Part shown: positions 25,197-34,468 of the stretch, one piece after another
Numbering within the stretch: the first letter of the stretch is position 1
Layout of the letters: each line of letters starts with the position of its first letter
Source: Glycocaulis abyssi
GTDB lineage: Bacteria > Pseudomonadota > Alphaproteobacteria > Caulobacterales > Maricaulaceae
Reading direction: 5' to 3'
Assembly: GCF_041429775.1 (NCBI RefSeq)
Contig: NZ_CP163421.1
Location: 868,001 to 932,000 of the forward strand
DNA length: 64,000 nt
The notes under the pieces: model-generated
What the model was told of the DNA's origin: nothing
Databases searched by the model: none
What the model saw: the letters and a program-made list of their open reading frames with translations, nothing else
Translations under genes and position numbers: made by a program

Positions 25197-27368
25197 TCAG
25201 GCAGCACTCGCCAGAACGGCGAGCAGCAGCAGCGCCACGATATTGGTGATCTTGATCATCGGGTTCACGGCAGGCCCTGCCGTGTCCTTGTAGGGATCAC
25301 CCACCGTATCGCCGGTCACGGCAGCCTTGTGGGCTTCAGAGCCCTTGCCGCCATGATTCCCGTCTTCGATATACTTCTTGGCATTGTCCCAGGCACCGCC
25401 GCCCGAGGTCATCGAGATGGCGACGAACAGGCCGGTCACGATCACGCCCAGAAGCATGGCACCGACAGCCGCCAGCGCATGCGCCTTGCCCGCTTCATTA
25501 AAGCCAAGCTCAGCCCCGCCGACGAACCAGATCACGAAGAACAGCACGATCGGCGACAGTACCGGAAGCAGTGACGGCACAATCATCTCGCGGATCGCGG
25601 CCTTGGTGAGCATATCCACCGCACGACCGTAATCGGGCTTGGTTTCGAAGGTCATAATGCCCGGATTTTCGCGGAACTGGCGGCGCACCTCGGCCACCAC
25701 CGCTTCAGCAGCCCGGCCAACAGCCATCATCGACATGCCGCCAAACAGGAAGGGCAGAAGACCGCCGAAGAAGAGACCCACCACCACGTACGGGTTGGAC
25801 AGGGCAAAATCGACCGCCACACCGGCGAAGAACGGATACTCGGCCGGGTTCTGCGCAAAGTAGCTCAGATCCTCTGTGAACGCGGCAAACAGCACCAGCG
25901 CGCCAAGACCCGCCGAACCGATAGCATAGCCCTTGGTGACGGCCTTGGTGGTGTTACCCACGGCGTCCAGCGTATCGGTGGTTTCACGCACTGAAGCGTC
26001 CAGATCGGCCATCTCGGCGATACCGCCCGCATTGTCGGTCACCGGACCGAACGCATCGAGCGCCACCACCATGCCAGCCAGCGCCAGCATCGTCGTCACC
26101 GCGATGGCGATGCCAAACAGACCCGCCAGATTGAAGGTGACCAGAATGCCGACAATGATCGTCAGCGCGGGCAGAGCGGTGGACTCAAGCGACACCGCCA
26201 GGCCCTGAATCACGTTCGTGCCATGGCCGGATTCAGACGCCTTGGCGACCGACTTCACCGGGCGGAAATCCACGCCGGTATAGTATTCGGTGATCCACAC
26301 GATTGCGCCGGTGACCAGAAGGCCCGCCACGCCGCACAGGAAAAGATCCAGCCCGTTGAAGGTGACACCGCCTGCCGTCGTGATGTCGGTCTCAAAGCCG
26401 ATCATCGACCATGTCACGGCGCCTACGCCGACAAGGGCGAGAACCGCCGAGGCGATGAAGCCCTTGTAGAGCGCGCCCATCACATTGCGCGAGCCTTTGG
26501 ACAGGCGCACGAAATACGTGGCGATGATGGAGGCAATGATGCACACGCCGCCAATGGCAAGCGGGTAGATCATCATCGTGTCGACACCGATATCGCCTGT
26601 CAGACCGCGGAAGAAGATCGAGGCGAGCACCATCGTCGCCACAACCGTCACCGCATAGGTCTCGAACAGGTCGGCAGCCATGCCGGCGCAGTCACCGACA
26701 TTGTCGCCGACATTGTCCGCGATGGTGGCGGCGTTGCGGGGATCATCTTCCGGAATGCCTGCTTCCACCTTGCCGACCATGTCACCGCCGACATCGGCGC
26801 CTTTGGTGAAGATACCGCCGCCAAGACGGGCGAAGATCGAAATCAGGGAGGCACCAAAGCCGAGCGCGACGAGGGAATCGATCACTGTGCGGCTGACCGG
26901 CTCAAAGCCCATCAGGCCGGTCAGCAGGAAATAGTAGACCACCACTGACAGCAGGGCGAGGCCCGCCACGAGCATGCCTGTTACCGCCCCGGACTTGAAC
27001 GCCATGTCGAGGCCGGCGGCCAACCCCGTGCGCGACGCCTCTGTCGTGCGCACGTTGGCGCGCACCGAAACCAGCATGCCGATAAAGCCGGCAGCACCCG
27101 ACAGGATTGCCCCGATCAGGAAACCGACCGCAACCTGCCAGCCCAGCAGGAAGAAGACGGCAACGAATACGACGGCACCGACCATCGCAATCGTGGTGTA
27201 TTGGCGCTTCAGATAGGCGTTTGCGCCTTCCTGGATCGCCTTGGCGATTTCCTGCATGCGTTCATTGCCCGCACTGGCGGACAGGATGGAGCGGACGGTC
27301 ACCGCGCCATAGATCAGGGCCAGTATACCGGCCCCGATGACCAGCCATAGCCACAGCTCAATGCTCAT
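25197..27368 (-). CDS. hppA: Membrane-bound H+-translocating pyrophosphatase (K+-independent type)
   Basis: A 723-residue integral membrane pump (about 16 helices expected) that couples pyrophosphate hydrolysis to proton export. The pyrophosphate-binding signature is [11 protein letters not shown] at 192-202 and [19 protein letters not shown] at 208-226. The K+-dependence determinant reads [10 protein letters not shown] (470-479): Lys474 rather than Ala marks the K+-independent subfamily such as that of Rhodospirillum. ATG 27368 (MSIELWLWL) is chosen because the first helix begins there; the 21-residue upstream extension is polar and lacks support. It stands alone, convergent with bamE. Confidence 0.95.
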   Translation of the reverse strand: MSIELWLWLVIGAGILALIYGAVTVRSILSASAGNERMQEIAKAIQEGANAYLKRQYTTIAMVGAVVFVAVFFLLGWQVAVGFLIGAILSGAAGFIGMLVSVRANVRTTEASRTGLAAGLDMAFKSGAVTGMLVAGLALLSVVVYYFLLTGLMGFEPVSRTVIDSLVALGFGASLISIFARLGGGIFTKGADVGGDMVGKVEAGIPEDDPRNAATIADNVGDNVGDCAGMAADLFETYAVTVVATMVLASIFFRGLTGDIGVDTMMIYPLAIGGVCIIASIIATYFVRLSKGSRNVMGALYKGFIASAVLALVGVGAVTWSMIGFETDITTAGGVTFNGLDLFLCGVAGLLVTGAIVWITEYYTGVDFRPVKSVAKASESGHGTNVIQGLAVSLESTALPALTIIVGILVTFNLAGLFGIAIAVTTMLALAGMVVALDAFGPVTDNAGGIAEMADLDASVRETTDTLDAVGNTTKAVTKGYAIGSAGLGALVLFAAFTEDLSYFAQNPAEYPFFAGVAVDFALSNPYVVVGLFFGGLLPFLFGGMSMMAVGRAAEAVVAEVRRQFRENPGIMTFETKPDYGRAVDMLTKAAIREMIVPSLLPVLSPIVLFFVIWFVGGAELGFNEAGKAHALAAVGAMLLGVIVTGLFVAISMTSGGGAWDNAKKYIEDGNHGGKGSEAHKAAVTGDTVGDPYKDTAGPAVNPMIKITNIVALLLLAVLASAA

Positions 27369-27470
27369 AATTGGTTTCCCCGTTGAGTTTCTTGTTTTTA
27401 AGGGGAATGGCCGCGTAACCGGCAGGCGCAACGAATCGCGCTGCCTGCAGCCCCTCCCATTGACGGGCGG

Positions 27471-27499
27471 ACTATGCCCAATGGGGTGGAGCGGCGCAA
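27471..27499 (-). promoter_or_regulatory. Candidate sigma70-type promoter of hppA
   Basis: On the minus strand TTGCGC (27499-27494), 17 bases, CATAGT (27476-27471), about 100 bases before the hppA ATG. A short inverted repeat AGGGTT-CA-AACCCT sits just upstream (27508-27521). Matches are partial, so this is tentative. Confidence 0.35.
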
Positions 27500-27543
27500 T
27501 CGGTGTTAGGGTTCAAACCCTGATCGGGTACGGCGCCTGTGGA

Positions 27544-28026
27544 TCAGCGATAGCGCCGCAGTAGCCGTACGCCCCCCGCCAGAGGCTCAAGCCCGGTCAC
27601 TACACCGGGGCCGAGGCGGGCTGTAAGGGCGCGGTCCCAGTGGGCGTAGGTGTCACCGGTCGTGAAATCATCGCGTGACACCAGCGTGAACGGGTGTGCA
27701 TGCGCCAGAGCCACCATATCATGCACCATAAAGTGGAGCTGCGCGCGGATTTCCGGGATGCGGGCCTCATCATCCAGATGCAGACGGGCATTCAGGAAGG
27801 CATATCCGGCAAGACGTCCGTTCTCCACCAGCGGGACCGTGATGGACGGCAGATCCAGATGCGGGGTGTCGGGCGGTGCGAGCCGCTCGCCAGCCTGAAT
27901 GACCAGATCGCGCAGATCGTTCGGCACCACAAGCGCGGACGTGTTGTCCGGCGCAGACGGCGGCGCGGCTAGCGCGCACGGCGCCAGCAGCGCGAATGAT
28001 AGGAGTGCAGCAGCGAAGCGTTTCAT
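27544..28026 (-). CDS. Uncharacterised exported protein
   Basis: A 160-residue protein with a clear signal peptide (MKRFAAALLSFALLAPCALA, cleavage about residue 20) and a soluble body without a motif I recognise. The body begins with a segment predicted to be an alpha/beta repeat (ALVVPNDLRDLVIQAGERL), has a proline-rich stretch and ends LAGGVRLLRRYR. It is 24 bases downstream of thiL on the same strand, so it is probably the last gene of the riboflavin/nusB/thiL run. Codon use is like that of neighbours. Periplasmic location is inferred from the signal peptide; no function is proposed. Confidence 0.7.
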   Translation of the reverse strand: MKRFAAALLSFALLAPCALAAPPSAPDNTSALVVPNDLRDLVIQAGERLAPPDTPHLDLPSITVPLVENGRLAGYAFLNARLHLDDEARIPEIRAQLHFMVHDMVALAHAHPFTLVSRDDFTTGDTYAHWDRALTARLGPGVVTGLEPLAGGVRLLRRYR

Positions 28027-28050
28027 GCGGCAAACTTATCTGCCGACCTG

Positions 28051-29034
28051 TCAAAAATGGGTGAATCCGCCCGCCCCGTACTCCACCGGCGCACCGCCCG
28101 AAAAGACCTGCACCTTATCACCGGGGGCAAACACCCCCACGACCGTTGCGCCAAGACCGGCCTTGCGGAGCTCTGCCACAAATGTGTCGACCCGCGCCGG
28201 GGGAACCGCACAAGCCAGCTCGTAATCATCACCAAAGCTGGCGAGCGCCAGGCGCGCGGCCTGCGTGTCGTCCTGATCGCCCAGCCAGCGGCGCGCGGCG
28301 TCCGACAGTGGCAGCGCATCAAGATCAATCTCGAGTGAAAGCCCGCTTGCCACTGCCAGATGGCGACTGTCGGCAATCAGGCCGTCACTGATATCGATGG
28401 CCGCACCCGCATGGGCGTGAAGGGCATCGGCCAGTGCGAGGCGCGGAACCGGCAGTTCCAGCCGTTCGAGCAGGTAGGCCCGGTCCTCCGCTGAAGGGCT
28501 GAATTCCTTCTTCGCGATTCTCAGCCCCAGATACGCATCGCCAATCGTGCCGGACACCACCAGACAATCACCCGGTTTCGCGCCTGAGCGGGTCATGGCC
28601 TTGCCCGCAGGCACCTCGCCAAACGCGGTGACAGAGATCACCCACGGACCATCCGCCGAGGTCGTGTCGCCGCCGATAAGGGCGATATCGAAGATTTCCT
28701 GATCGGACGCCAGCCCGTCAGCGAACCCGTTGCGCAGCGTGTCGGTAGCGCTGCTCGGCCAGACCACACTCGTCATGTAGCCGACTGGCCTTGCGCCCAT
28801 CGCGGCCAGATCAGACAGATTCACGCGCAGGGCCTTGCGTGCCACCAATGCCGGGTCCGTGCCTTCAGGGAAGTGGCGCCCTTCCACCAGCGTATCGGCG
28901 GTAATGACCAGCTCGCGGCCCGCACGGACGGTCAGAACGGCAGCATCATCTGCCAGTCCAAGCGCCCCCTTGAAGCCCGCGGCCAGAGGGGCGAGGCGGT
29001 TCCTGATAAACCCGAACTCGCCCTTCCCGCTCAT
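28051..29034 (-). CDS. thiL: Thiamine-monophosphate kinase
   Basis: A 327-residue ATP-dependent kinase of the PurM fold that makes thiamine diphosphate from thiamine phosphate. The start GEFGFIRNRLAPLA and GLADDAAVL are typical, as are TADTLVEGRHFP (Asp ligands for Mg) and KALRVNLSDLAAMGA. AIDISDGLIADSRHLA gives the later metal-binding motif. It starts at the nusB stop (one-base overlap), a gene order (nusB-thiL) conserved in many proteobacteria. Length is standard. Confidence 0.95.
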   Translation of the reverse strand: MSGKGEFGFIRNRLAPLAAGFKGALGLADDAAVLTVRAGRELVITADTLVEGRHFPEGTDPALVARKALRVNLSDLAAMGARPVGYMTSVVWPSSATDTLRNGFADGLASDQEIFDIALIGGDTTSADGPWVISVTAFGEVPAGKAMTRSGAKPGDCLVVSGTIGDAYLGLRIAKKEFSPSAEDRAYLLERLELPVPRLALADALHAHAGAAIDISDGLIADSRHLAVASGLSLEIDLDALPLSDAARRWLGDQDDTQAARLALASFGDDYELACAVPPARVDTFVAELRKAGLGATVVGVFAPGDKVQVFSGGAPVEYGAGGFTHF

Positions 29035-29519
29035 CAGCTTTCCGGCGCGGCGTCTGCGGCCGGGCGGGCGGCTCTGGCAAAAGCGTCCAGCGACGCATTG
29101 ATAAAGGCCGGCTCCGGGCCTTCAAAGAAGGCATGAGCGATGTCGACATATTCGTTGATGACCACGCGGGTCGGCACATCGGTCCGGCGCAGCAGCTCAT
29201 AGCCCCCTGCCCGCAGGATCGCCCGCACCGTGGCGTCGAGGCGTGAGAGCTTCCAGCCTTCCTTCAGCGTGGAGGCCGTCATCTTGTCCACCTCATCCTG
29301 CGCCTGCACGACGCCGGAGAGCAGGTCTTCAAAGAAGTCTTCATCCGCCTCGATATACTCGCCCGGCTCGCCATCATGGCCAAAGCGATGATCGCGGAAC
29401 TGCCTGACCACGGTGCGCGCGCCGGTGCCGGACAGCTCCATCTGGTAGAGCGCCTGCACGGCCGACAGGCGCGCGGAGCGGCGAAGGCGTGCACGCTGGT
29501 CTGATGGCGTCTCGCTCAT
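29034..29519 (-). CDS. nusB: Transcription antitermination factor NusB
   Basis: A 161-residue all-helical RNA-binding protein that joins NusE in rRNA antitermination complexes. It shows RLSAVQALYQMELSG near the N-terminus and the family's RAILRAGGYELL and VVINEYVDIAHAF-type C-terminal motifs. It follows ribH directly (29519/29520) and overlaps thiL. Size is normal for alphaproteobacteria, with a short polar tail. Confidence 0.95.
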   Translation of the reverse strand: MSETPSDQRARLRRSARLSAVQALYQMELSGTGARTVVRQFRDHRFGHDGEPGEYIEADEDFFEDLLSGVVQAQDEVDKMTASTLKEGWKLSRLDATVRAILRAGGYELLRRTDVPTRVVINEYVDIAHAFFEGPEPAFINASLDAFARAARPAADAAPES

Positions 29520-29957
29520 CTAGCGCGACCCGAAGCGCTGTGCGGTCGCGATCATGGCAAGGGCCGCCTCGGCGGCGTCCTTGCCCTTGTTCTTCTCGCT
29601 GACATGCGCGCGCACACGCGCCTGGCGGATGTTCTCGACGGTGAGGATGCCATAGCCGAGCGGTACGCCCTTCAGCGACAGATCCATCAGACCGCGCGCC
29701 AACTCGCCGCACACATAGTCATAATGGCTGGTCTCGCCGCGGATCACGCAGCCCAGCGCCACATAGCCGTCATAGGGCTGCTTGCCCGCTTCGGCCATGG
29801 CGATCACGCCGGGGATTTCGAATGCGCCGGGCACTTCGATGATCTCGAAGCCTGCACCCGCTTCGGTCAGGGCGGCTGTCGCCCCTTCGACGAGCTGTTC
29901 GGTGATGTCCTCATAGAAGGGAGCAGCAATGATGAGCAGTTTCGGTTTTGCAGCCAT
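29520..29957 (-). CDS. ribH: 6,7-dimethyl-8-ribityllumazine synthase
   Basis: A 145-residue lumazine synthase, the penultimate step of riboflavin synthesis. Motifs are the FEIIEVPGAFEIP segment, ALGCVIRGETSHYDYVC with the catalytic His, and PLGYGILTVENIRQA. The family forms pentamers or icosahedral shells. It lies 16 bases after the ribB gene and touches nusB, within the riboflavin operon. Length is standard. Confidence 0.96.
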   Translation of the reverse strand: MAAKPKLLIIAAPFYEDITEQLVEGATAALTEAGAGFEIIEVPGAFEIPGVIAMAEAGKQPYDGYVALGCVIRGETSHYDYVCGELARGLMDLSLKGVPLGYGILTVENIRQARVRAHVSEKNKGKDAAEAALAMIATAQRFGSR

Positions 29958-29973
29958 GCTGGCTTCCTTCTCG

Positions 29974-31098
29974 TTATTCTGATCTGGTCAGCGCCTGCTG
30001 ACCGGCAATTTCCAGCCCGTACCCGTCCAGCGCCACAATGGTCTGCGGCGCGGTGGTGAGCAATTCCATGCGGCGTATACCCAGATCAATCAGGATCTGC
30101 GCACCCAGCCCGTATTCGCGCAAACGCCGCGCCTCGCGCTTATCAGGCGGGTCAGACGGGCTCGCACCAAAGCGTTCGGTGATCGCCGAGGGGTTGGTTT
30201 CGCGAATGAATACCATCACGGCGGCTCCCTCATGGGCCGCAAGACCGCCAATCGCTTCTTCGACCAGCCCTGCCCGGCCGCCCAGCGCGCCCAGCACGTC
30301 GTCCGCAAAGCTGACCTTGTGCATGCGCACCAGCGGCACATCGCCGGACCGGATATCGCCCTTCACCAGCGCGACGTGCTCAACCGCGTCCACCAGCGAG
30401 CGGTAGACGATCAATTTGAACGGCCCGCCATGGCGGGTTTCCACACTTGTTTCCAGCCGCCGCTCGATAAAGCGGTCATGCTGGCGGCGATAGGCGATCA
30501 GGTCAGCAATCGTGCCGATCTTGAGATTATGCGCGGCGGCAAATTCGACCAGCTCCGGCAGCCGGGCCATCGTCCCGTCCTCATTCATGATCTCGCAGAT
30601 CACGCCGGACGGGTTGGCACCGGCAAGACGGGCGACATCTACCGCAGCCTCAGTATGGCCAGCGCGCACCAGTACACCGCCATCGCGCGCCGTGATCGGA
30701 AAGATATGGCCCGGACTGACGATATCTTCCGGCCCGGTCGCCGGATCAATGGCCACCGCAACCGTGCGCGCGCGGTCATGGGCGGAGATTCCGGTGGTGA
30801 TCCCTTCGCGCGCCTCGATGGACACGGTGAAAGCTGTCGTGTGCCGCGAGCGGTTGCGCGGCGTCATCGGCTGGAGGTGAAGTGCCTCCGCGCGCTCGCG
30901 GGTCAGGGTCAGGCAGATCAGGCCACGCCCGTGCTTGGTCATGAAGTTGATGGCATCAGGGGTGGCGAACTGCGCGGGGATCACCAGATCGCCTTCGTTT
31001 TCGCGGTCCTCGGCATCGACAAGAATGAACATCCGCCCATTGCGGGCTTCCTCGATAATCTCCTCGGCGGAGGCGAGATTGAAACCGTTCGATGACAT
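29974..31098 (-). CDS. ribB: 3,4-dihydroxy-2-butanone-4-phosphate synthase with inactive-looking GTP cyclohydrolase II-like domain (RibBX type)
   Basis: A 374-residue two-domain protein. The N-terminal RibB domain (about 1-205) keeps its active-site blocks: DAEDRENEGDL (28-38), the cysteine-containing LICLTL and TTGISAHDRA, HxxAxVD-type RAGHTEAAVD (145-154). The C-terminal half aligns with GTP cyclohydrolase II (FKLIVYRS, EHVALVKGDI) but the zinc/catalytic segment normally carrying three cysteines reads HKVSFADDVLGALGGRAG at 260-277, with none. It therefore should make dihydroxybutanone phosphate but not open GTP, like the RibBX variants described in proteobacteria. A separate ribA must exist elsewhere. 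It overlaps the ribE stop by one base. Confidence 0.88.
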   Translation of the reverse strand: MSSNGFNLASAEEIIEEARNGRMFILVDAEDRENEGDLVIPAQFATPDAINFMTKHGRGLICLTLTRERAEALHLQPMTPRNRSRHTTAFTVSIEAREGITTGISAHDRARTVAVAIDPATGPEDIVSPGHIFPITARDGGVLVRAGHTEAAVDVARLAGANPSGVICEIMNEDGTMARLPELVEFAAAHNLKIGTIADLIAYRRQHDRFIERRLETSVETRHGGPFKLIVYRSLVDAVEHVALVKGDIRSGDVPLVRMHKVSFADDVLGALGGRAGLVEEAIGGLAAHEGAAVMVFIRETNPSAITERFGASPSDPPDKREARRLREYGLGAQILIDLGIRRMELLTTAPQTIVALDGYGLEIAGQQALTRSE

Positions 31099-31715
31099 CA
31101 GTGCGCGTCCTTCGGACCGGCTGCGGCGGCAAGGCGCGCGGCGTAGCGCGCCATGATGTCCACCTCAAGGTTTACCCGCATGCCCGGCTTCAGGCGCGAG
31201 AGCGTGGTGACGGCCGCTGTATGGGGAATAATCATCAGGTCGAAGGCGTTACCGGTGACGCCATTGACCGTCAGCGACACACCATCAACCGCAATAGAGC
31301 CCTTCTGTGCGATGAAGGGGGCCAGGTCTGCGGGCGCCTCTATTCTCAGCGCCATCCAGCCATCAGTGTCGGTGCGGGTCTTCACGGTGCCGACACCATC
31401 GACATGACCCTGGACAATATGTCCGCCCAGCTCGTCACCCACTTTAAGCGGCCGTTCCAGATTAATGGCGGTACCTGGCTTCCAGTCACCCAGCGTCGTG
31501 CGGGCAAGCGTTTCGGGCGAGACCTCAAGCTGATAGCGCGCGCCAGCCCCGTCCGGCTCGATATGAGTGACGGTCAGGCAGACCCCGTCATGGGCGATGG
31601 ACGCCCCCAGCACCAGATCATCAGCCGGCCACGGCCCGCGCACCGTAAAACGGCGCACCGGCCCGTCCTCGAGAGCAGCCAGCTCCCCGACGGCGGTGAC
31701 GATCCCGGTGAACAT
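31098..31715 (-). CDS. ribE: Riboflavin synthase (alpha chain)
   Basis: A 205-residue enzyme made of two tandem lumazine-binding barrels that dismutates ribityllumazine to riboflavin. The first starts MFTGIVTAVGEL and includes HDGVCLTVT; the second has GHIVQGHVDGVG and VDGVSLTVN. The internal repeat confirms the call. It lies 5 bases after the ribD-like gene and overlaps ribB, within one operon. Confidence 0.95.
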   Translation of the reverse strand: MFTGIVTAVGELAALEDGPVRRFTVRGPWPADDLVLGASIAHDGVCLTVTHIEPDGAGARYQLEVSPETLARTTLGDWKPGTAINLERPLKVGDELGGHIVQGHVDGVGTVKTRTDTDGWMALRIEAPADLAPFIAQKGSIAVDGVSLTVNGVTGNAFDLMIIPHTAAVTTLSRLKPGMRVNLEVDIMARYAARLAAAAGPKDAH

Positions 31716-31720
31716 CGCGG

Positions 31721-32386
31721 CTAGTTACCTTCGCGCTCGTAGCTTTCGTGCAGATCGCGTCCGATAACGCGAACCGATGTGCGCCGGAATTGGGGTGCGC
31801 TGGCCAGATTGCCAAGGCCGAGCGCTGCAAACACGTCCATTCCGTCGCCGCCAATAATCATCGGCGCGCGGAACCATTCCAGCCGGTGCACCAGCCCTGC
31901 TTTCACGGCAGCGCCCGCCAGCCGTCCGCCGGCCTCTATTAGCACACGTGAATGACCGGCCGAGCTGAGATACTGCAAGGCGGCCCGCAGGCTGACATGC
32001 CCGTCTGCGCCTTTTTCAACGCGCACCAGACGTGCGCCCCTGGCGCTAAGGGCCTTGGCGCGGGCTTCATCATCACTGGCATGGAAGATGATGGCAGGCC
32101 CTTCCTCGAACAGTTTCGCGCCCGGCAGGATGCGCAGGCTGGTATCCAGCACCGCCCGCTCCGGCTGCTCTGCCGCCTTCACCCCGCCCGGCCGCACGGT
32201 CAGCCTCGGATCGTCCGCCAGCACGGTACCGATCCCGGTCAGGATGACATCATAGCGCGCCCGCAGGGCGTGAACGGCGTCGCGCGCCTCGGCTCCGGTA
32301 ATCCATTGCGACTGGCCGGTAGAGGTGGCGATCTTGCCGTCCAGTGACGTCGCGAGCTTCAGCGTTACGTGAACAAACCGCGTCAT
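31721..32386 (-). CDS. ribD: RibD-type 5-amino-6-(5-phosphoribosylamino)uracil reductase, stand-alone C-terminal domain
   Basis: A 221-residue protein equal to the reductase half of RibD: HVTLKLATSLDGKIA at 6-20, then WITGAEAR, LTGIGTVLADDPRLT at 49-63 and LIEAGGRLAGA. RibD is normally about 360 residues with an N-terminal zinc deaminase (HxE...PCxxxxxC); that domain is absent, because nrdR ends exactly where this gene begins. The deaminase step must be supplied by another gene. It still sits in the normal ribD slot of the nrdR-ribD-ribE-ribB-ribH cluster. It uses an NADPH-dependent dihydrofolate-reductase-like fold (family knowledge). No frameshift remnant of the deaminase is seen. Confidence 0.88.
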   Translation of the reverse strand: MTRFVHVTLKLATSLDGKIATSTGQSQWITGAEARDAVHALRARYDVILTGIGTVLADDPRLTVRPGGVKAAEQPERAVLDTSLRILPGAKLFEEGPAIIFHASDDEARAKALSARGARLVRVEKGADGHVSLRAALQYLSSAGHSRVLIEAGGRLAGAAVKAGLVHRLEWFRAPMIIGGDGMDVFAALGLGNLASAPQFRRTSVRVIGRDLHESYEREGN

Positions 32387-32868
32387 TATGTGTCGTCCTC
32401 GCCATCCCCAAGCTCGTCGCCGAGCTTCTCGCCGCGAATAAACTCTGAAAAGTCGGCCACTTCGCGGAAATCACGATAGACCGACGCGTAGCGCACATAG
32501 GCAACCGGATCGAGATTGCGTAAGCCCTCCATCACCAGCTCGCCGATCCGGCGTGACGGGATATCCGGCTCGCCGCTGCTTTCCAGCCGCCGCACGATAC
32601 CTGAGATCATCTGCTCGGTGCGTTCGCGGTCAATCGAGCTTTTGCGGGCGGCCAGCAGAACCGAGCGCATCAGCTTGTCGCGCTCGAACGGCACGCGCTT
32701 GCCGTCCGACTTGATGACCTGCAGGTCACGCAGCTGGACGCGCTCGAATGTCGTGAAGCGCGCGCCGCATGAAGGGCATTGCCGGCGGCGGCGGATAGCC
32801 TGCCCGTCTTCCGAAGGCCGGGAGTCCTTTACCTGGGTATCAGGATGGGAGCAGAACGGACAGCGCAA
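32386..32868 (-). CDS. nrdR: Transcriptional repressor NrdR
   Basis: A 160-residue regulator of ribonucleotide reductase genes. The zinc ribbon has Cys3, Cys6, Cys31 and Cys34 and the remainder is an ATP-cone domain ([16 protein letters not shown] and later). NrdR proteins begin MRCPFC; here that requires a TTG start at 32868. This start is well supported by AGGAG eight bases upstream, overlapping the glyA stop; the 16-residue ATG-started extension lies inside glyA and breaks the family's N-terminus. It is 12 bases after glyA and touches the ribD-like gene. Confidence 0.93.
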   Translation of the reverse strand: MRCPFCSHPDTQVKDSRPSEDGQAIRRRRQCPSCGARFTTFERVQLRDLQVIKSDGKRVPFERDKLMRSVLLAARKSSIDRERTEQMISGIVRRLESSGEPDIPSRRIGELVMEGLRNLDPVAYVRYASVYRDFREVADFSEFIRGEKLGDELGDGEDDT

Positions 32869-32879
32869 GAACCGGACTC

Positions 32880-34184
32880 CTAGCCAAGCTCGGGATAGAT
32901 CGGGAAGCGCTTGCACATGGCGATAACTTCCTCGCGTACGCGCGCTTCGACCTGCGCGTCGCCGTCACGATTATCGGCCAGCGCATCCAGCACGTCAGCC
33001 ATCATCTCACCGACGCGGCGGAATTCAGCCACGCCAAAGCCGCGTGTGGTTCCTGCCGGCGCGCCAATACGCAGGCCCGAAGTGACGGTCGGCTTTTCCG
33101 GATCAAACGGCACCCCGTTCTTGTTGCAGGTCATGTGGGCGCGTTCCAGCGCCGCCTCGGAAATGTCTCCGGTCAGCTTTTTCGGGCGCAGATCGATCAG
33201 GGCCAGATGGCTGTCGGTCCCGCCGGACACCACCGCGTAGCCGGCATCAGACAGGGCGCCCGCCATGGCCCGGCAGTTCTCCACCACATTGGCGGCATAC
33301 TGCTTGAACTCAGGGCGCAACGCCTCGCCGAACGCAACGGCCTTGCCGGCAATGACGTGCATCAGCGGGCCGCCCTGCAGGCCGGGGAACACAGCCGAAT
33401 TGATCTTCTTGCCGATATCCACATCGCGCGAAAGCACCATGCCGCCGCGCGGGCCGCGCAGCGTCTTGTGCGTCGTGGTTGTCACCACATCGGCATGCGG
33501 CACCGGGTTGGGATAGACGCCTGCTGCCGCCAGCCCGGCGAAATGGGCCATATCGACCAGAAGCAGCGCGCCAGCCTCATCGGCGATTGCGCGGAATTTC
33601 TTGAAGTCGATCTCGCGCGGATAGGCCGAACCACCGGCAATAATCATTTGCGGGCGCAGTTCCAGCGCCTGCTCGCGCAGCTTGTCATAATCAATCAGCG
33701 CATCGCTCTCGCGCACACCATAATGATGCGCCTCGAACCATTTGCCGGACATGTTTGGCCGCGCACCATGGGTCAGGTGACCGCCGGCCGAAAGGTCGAG
33801 GCCGAGGATACGGTCGCCAGGTTTCAGCAGAGCCAGAAACACAGCCTGATTGGCCTGGCTGCCAGAATTGGGCTGAACGTTCGCATAGGCCGCGTCGAAC
33901 AGCTTCTTCGCGCGCTCAATCGCCAGCTCTTCGGCGATGTCGACAAACTCGCAGCCGCCATAATATCGCTTGCCGGGATAGCCTTCGGCATACTTGTTGG
34001 TCAGCGGCGAGCCCTGCGCCTCCAGAACAGCACGGCTGACAATATTTTCCGAGGCTATCAGCTCGATCTGATCCTGTTGCCGGCCAATCTCCTTTGCGAT
34101 GGCGCTGGCAATTTCGGGGTCCCGGCTGGCGAGCGTTTCGGTGAAAAACCCGTTGCTGGCGGTTTCCTGGGCTGCATCCGGCAT
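32880..34184 (-). CDS. glyA: Serine hydroxymethyltransferase
   Basis: A 434-residue PLP enzyme that interconverts serine and glycine and feeds one-carbon units to tetrahydrofolate. The PLP lysine is in [14 protein letters not shown]; other blocks are [26 protein letters not shown] and [13 protein letters not shown] 34184 ([10 protein letters not shown]) has an AGAGGGAG-type site upstream; the 27-residue longer frame is arginine-rich and not family-like. It heads the glyA-nrdR-rib cluster and is divergent from mucR across 284 bases that must hold both promoters. I saw no glycine riboswitch there. Confidence 0.95.
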   Translation of the reverse strand: MPDAAQETASNGFFTETLASRDPEIASAIAKEIGRQQDQIELIASENIVSRAVLEAQGSPLTNKYAEGYPGKRYYGGCEFVDIAEELAIERAKKLFDAAYANVQPNSGSQANQAVFLALLKPGDRILGLDLSAGGHLTHGARPNMSGKWFEAHHYGVRESDALIDYDKLREQALELRPQMIIAGGSAYPREIDFKKFRAIADEAGALLLVDMAHFAGLAAAGVYPNPVPHADVVTTTTHKTLRGPRGGMVLSRDVDIGKKINSAVFPGLQGGPLMHVIAGKAVAFGEALRPEFKQYAANVVENCRAMAGALSDAGYAVVSGGTDSHLALIDLRPKKLTGDISEAALERAHMTCNKNGVPFDPEKPTVTSGLRIGAPAGTTRGFGVAEFRRVGEMMADVLDALADNRDGDAQVEARVREEVIAMCKRFPIYPELG

Positions 34185-34468
34185 CGGCGACTCCCTCTTG
34201 GCGATTTGTCGGTTGACCCTGAAATACGCCCTGGCGAAGCGCTTCACAACCACACACAACCGCACATGTTGAAAAGACGCACCATTCGCGGGGCGCAGAC
34301 TTTGCGTTCTCCTGGCCGCAGCCGGAAAACCGGGTTTCGATCCGGCGCGGTTTCTTCTGCATAAACTTACTGGTATTGGCAGACGCTATACTTGTTTGCT
34401 CAACCAAAGCAGTTTACACAAAGTGCATATTGGGTCCTATCAACAAAAGCGAATGTCAGGTGATGAAT

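Noticed and set aside
29974-32386. FMN riboswitch for the riboflavin genes
   Set aside because: All rib genes are joined by overlaps or gaps of a few bases behind glyA-nrdR, leaving no leader large enough.
31721-32386. Frameshifted full-length RibD
   Set aside because: The upstream sequence is an intact nrdR on the same strand, with no deaminase motifs in any frame.
34185-34468. Glycine riboswitch upstream of glyA
   Set aside because: The conserved purine-rich cores and paired aptamer layout were not found on the minus strand in this gap.
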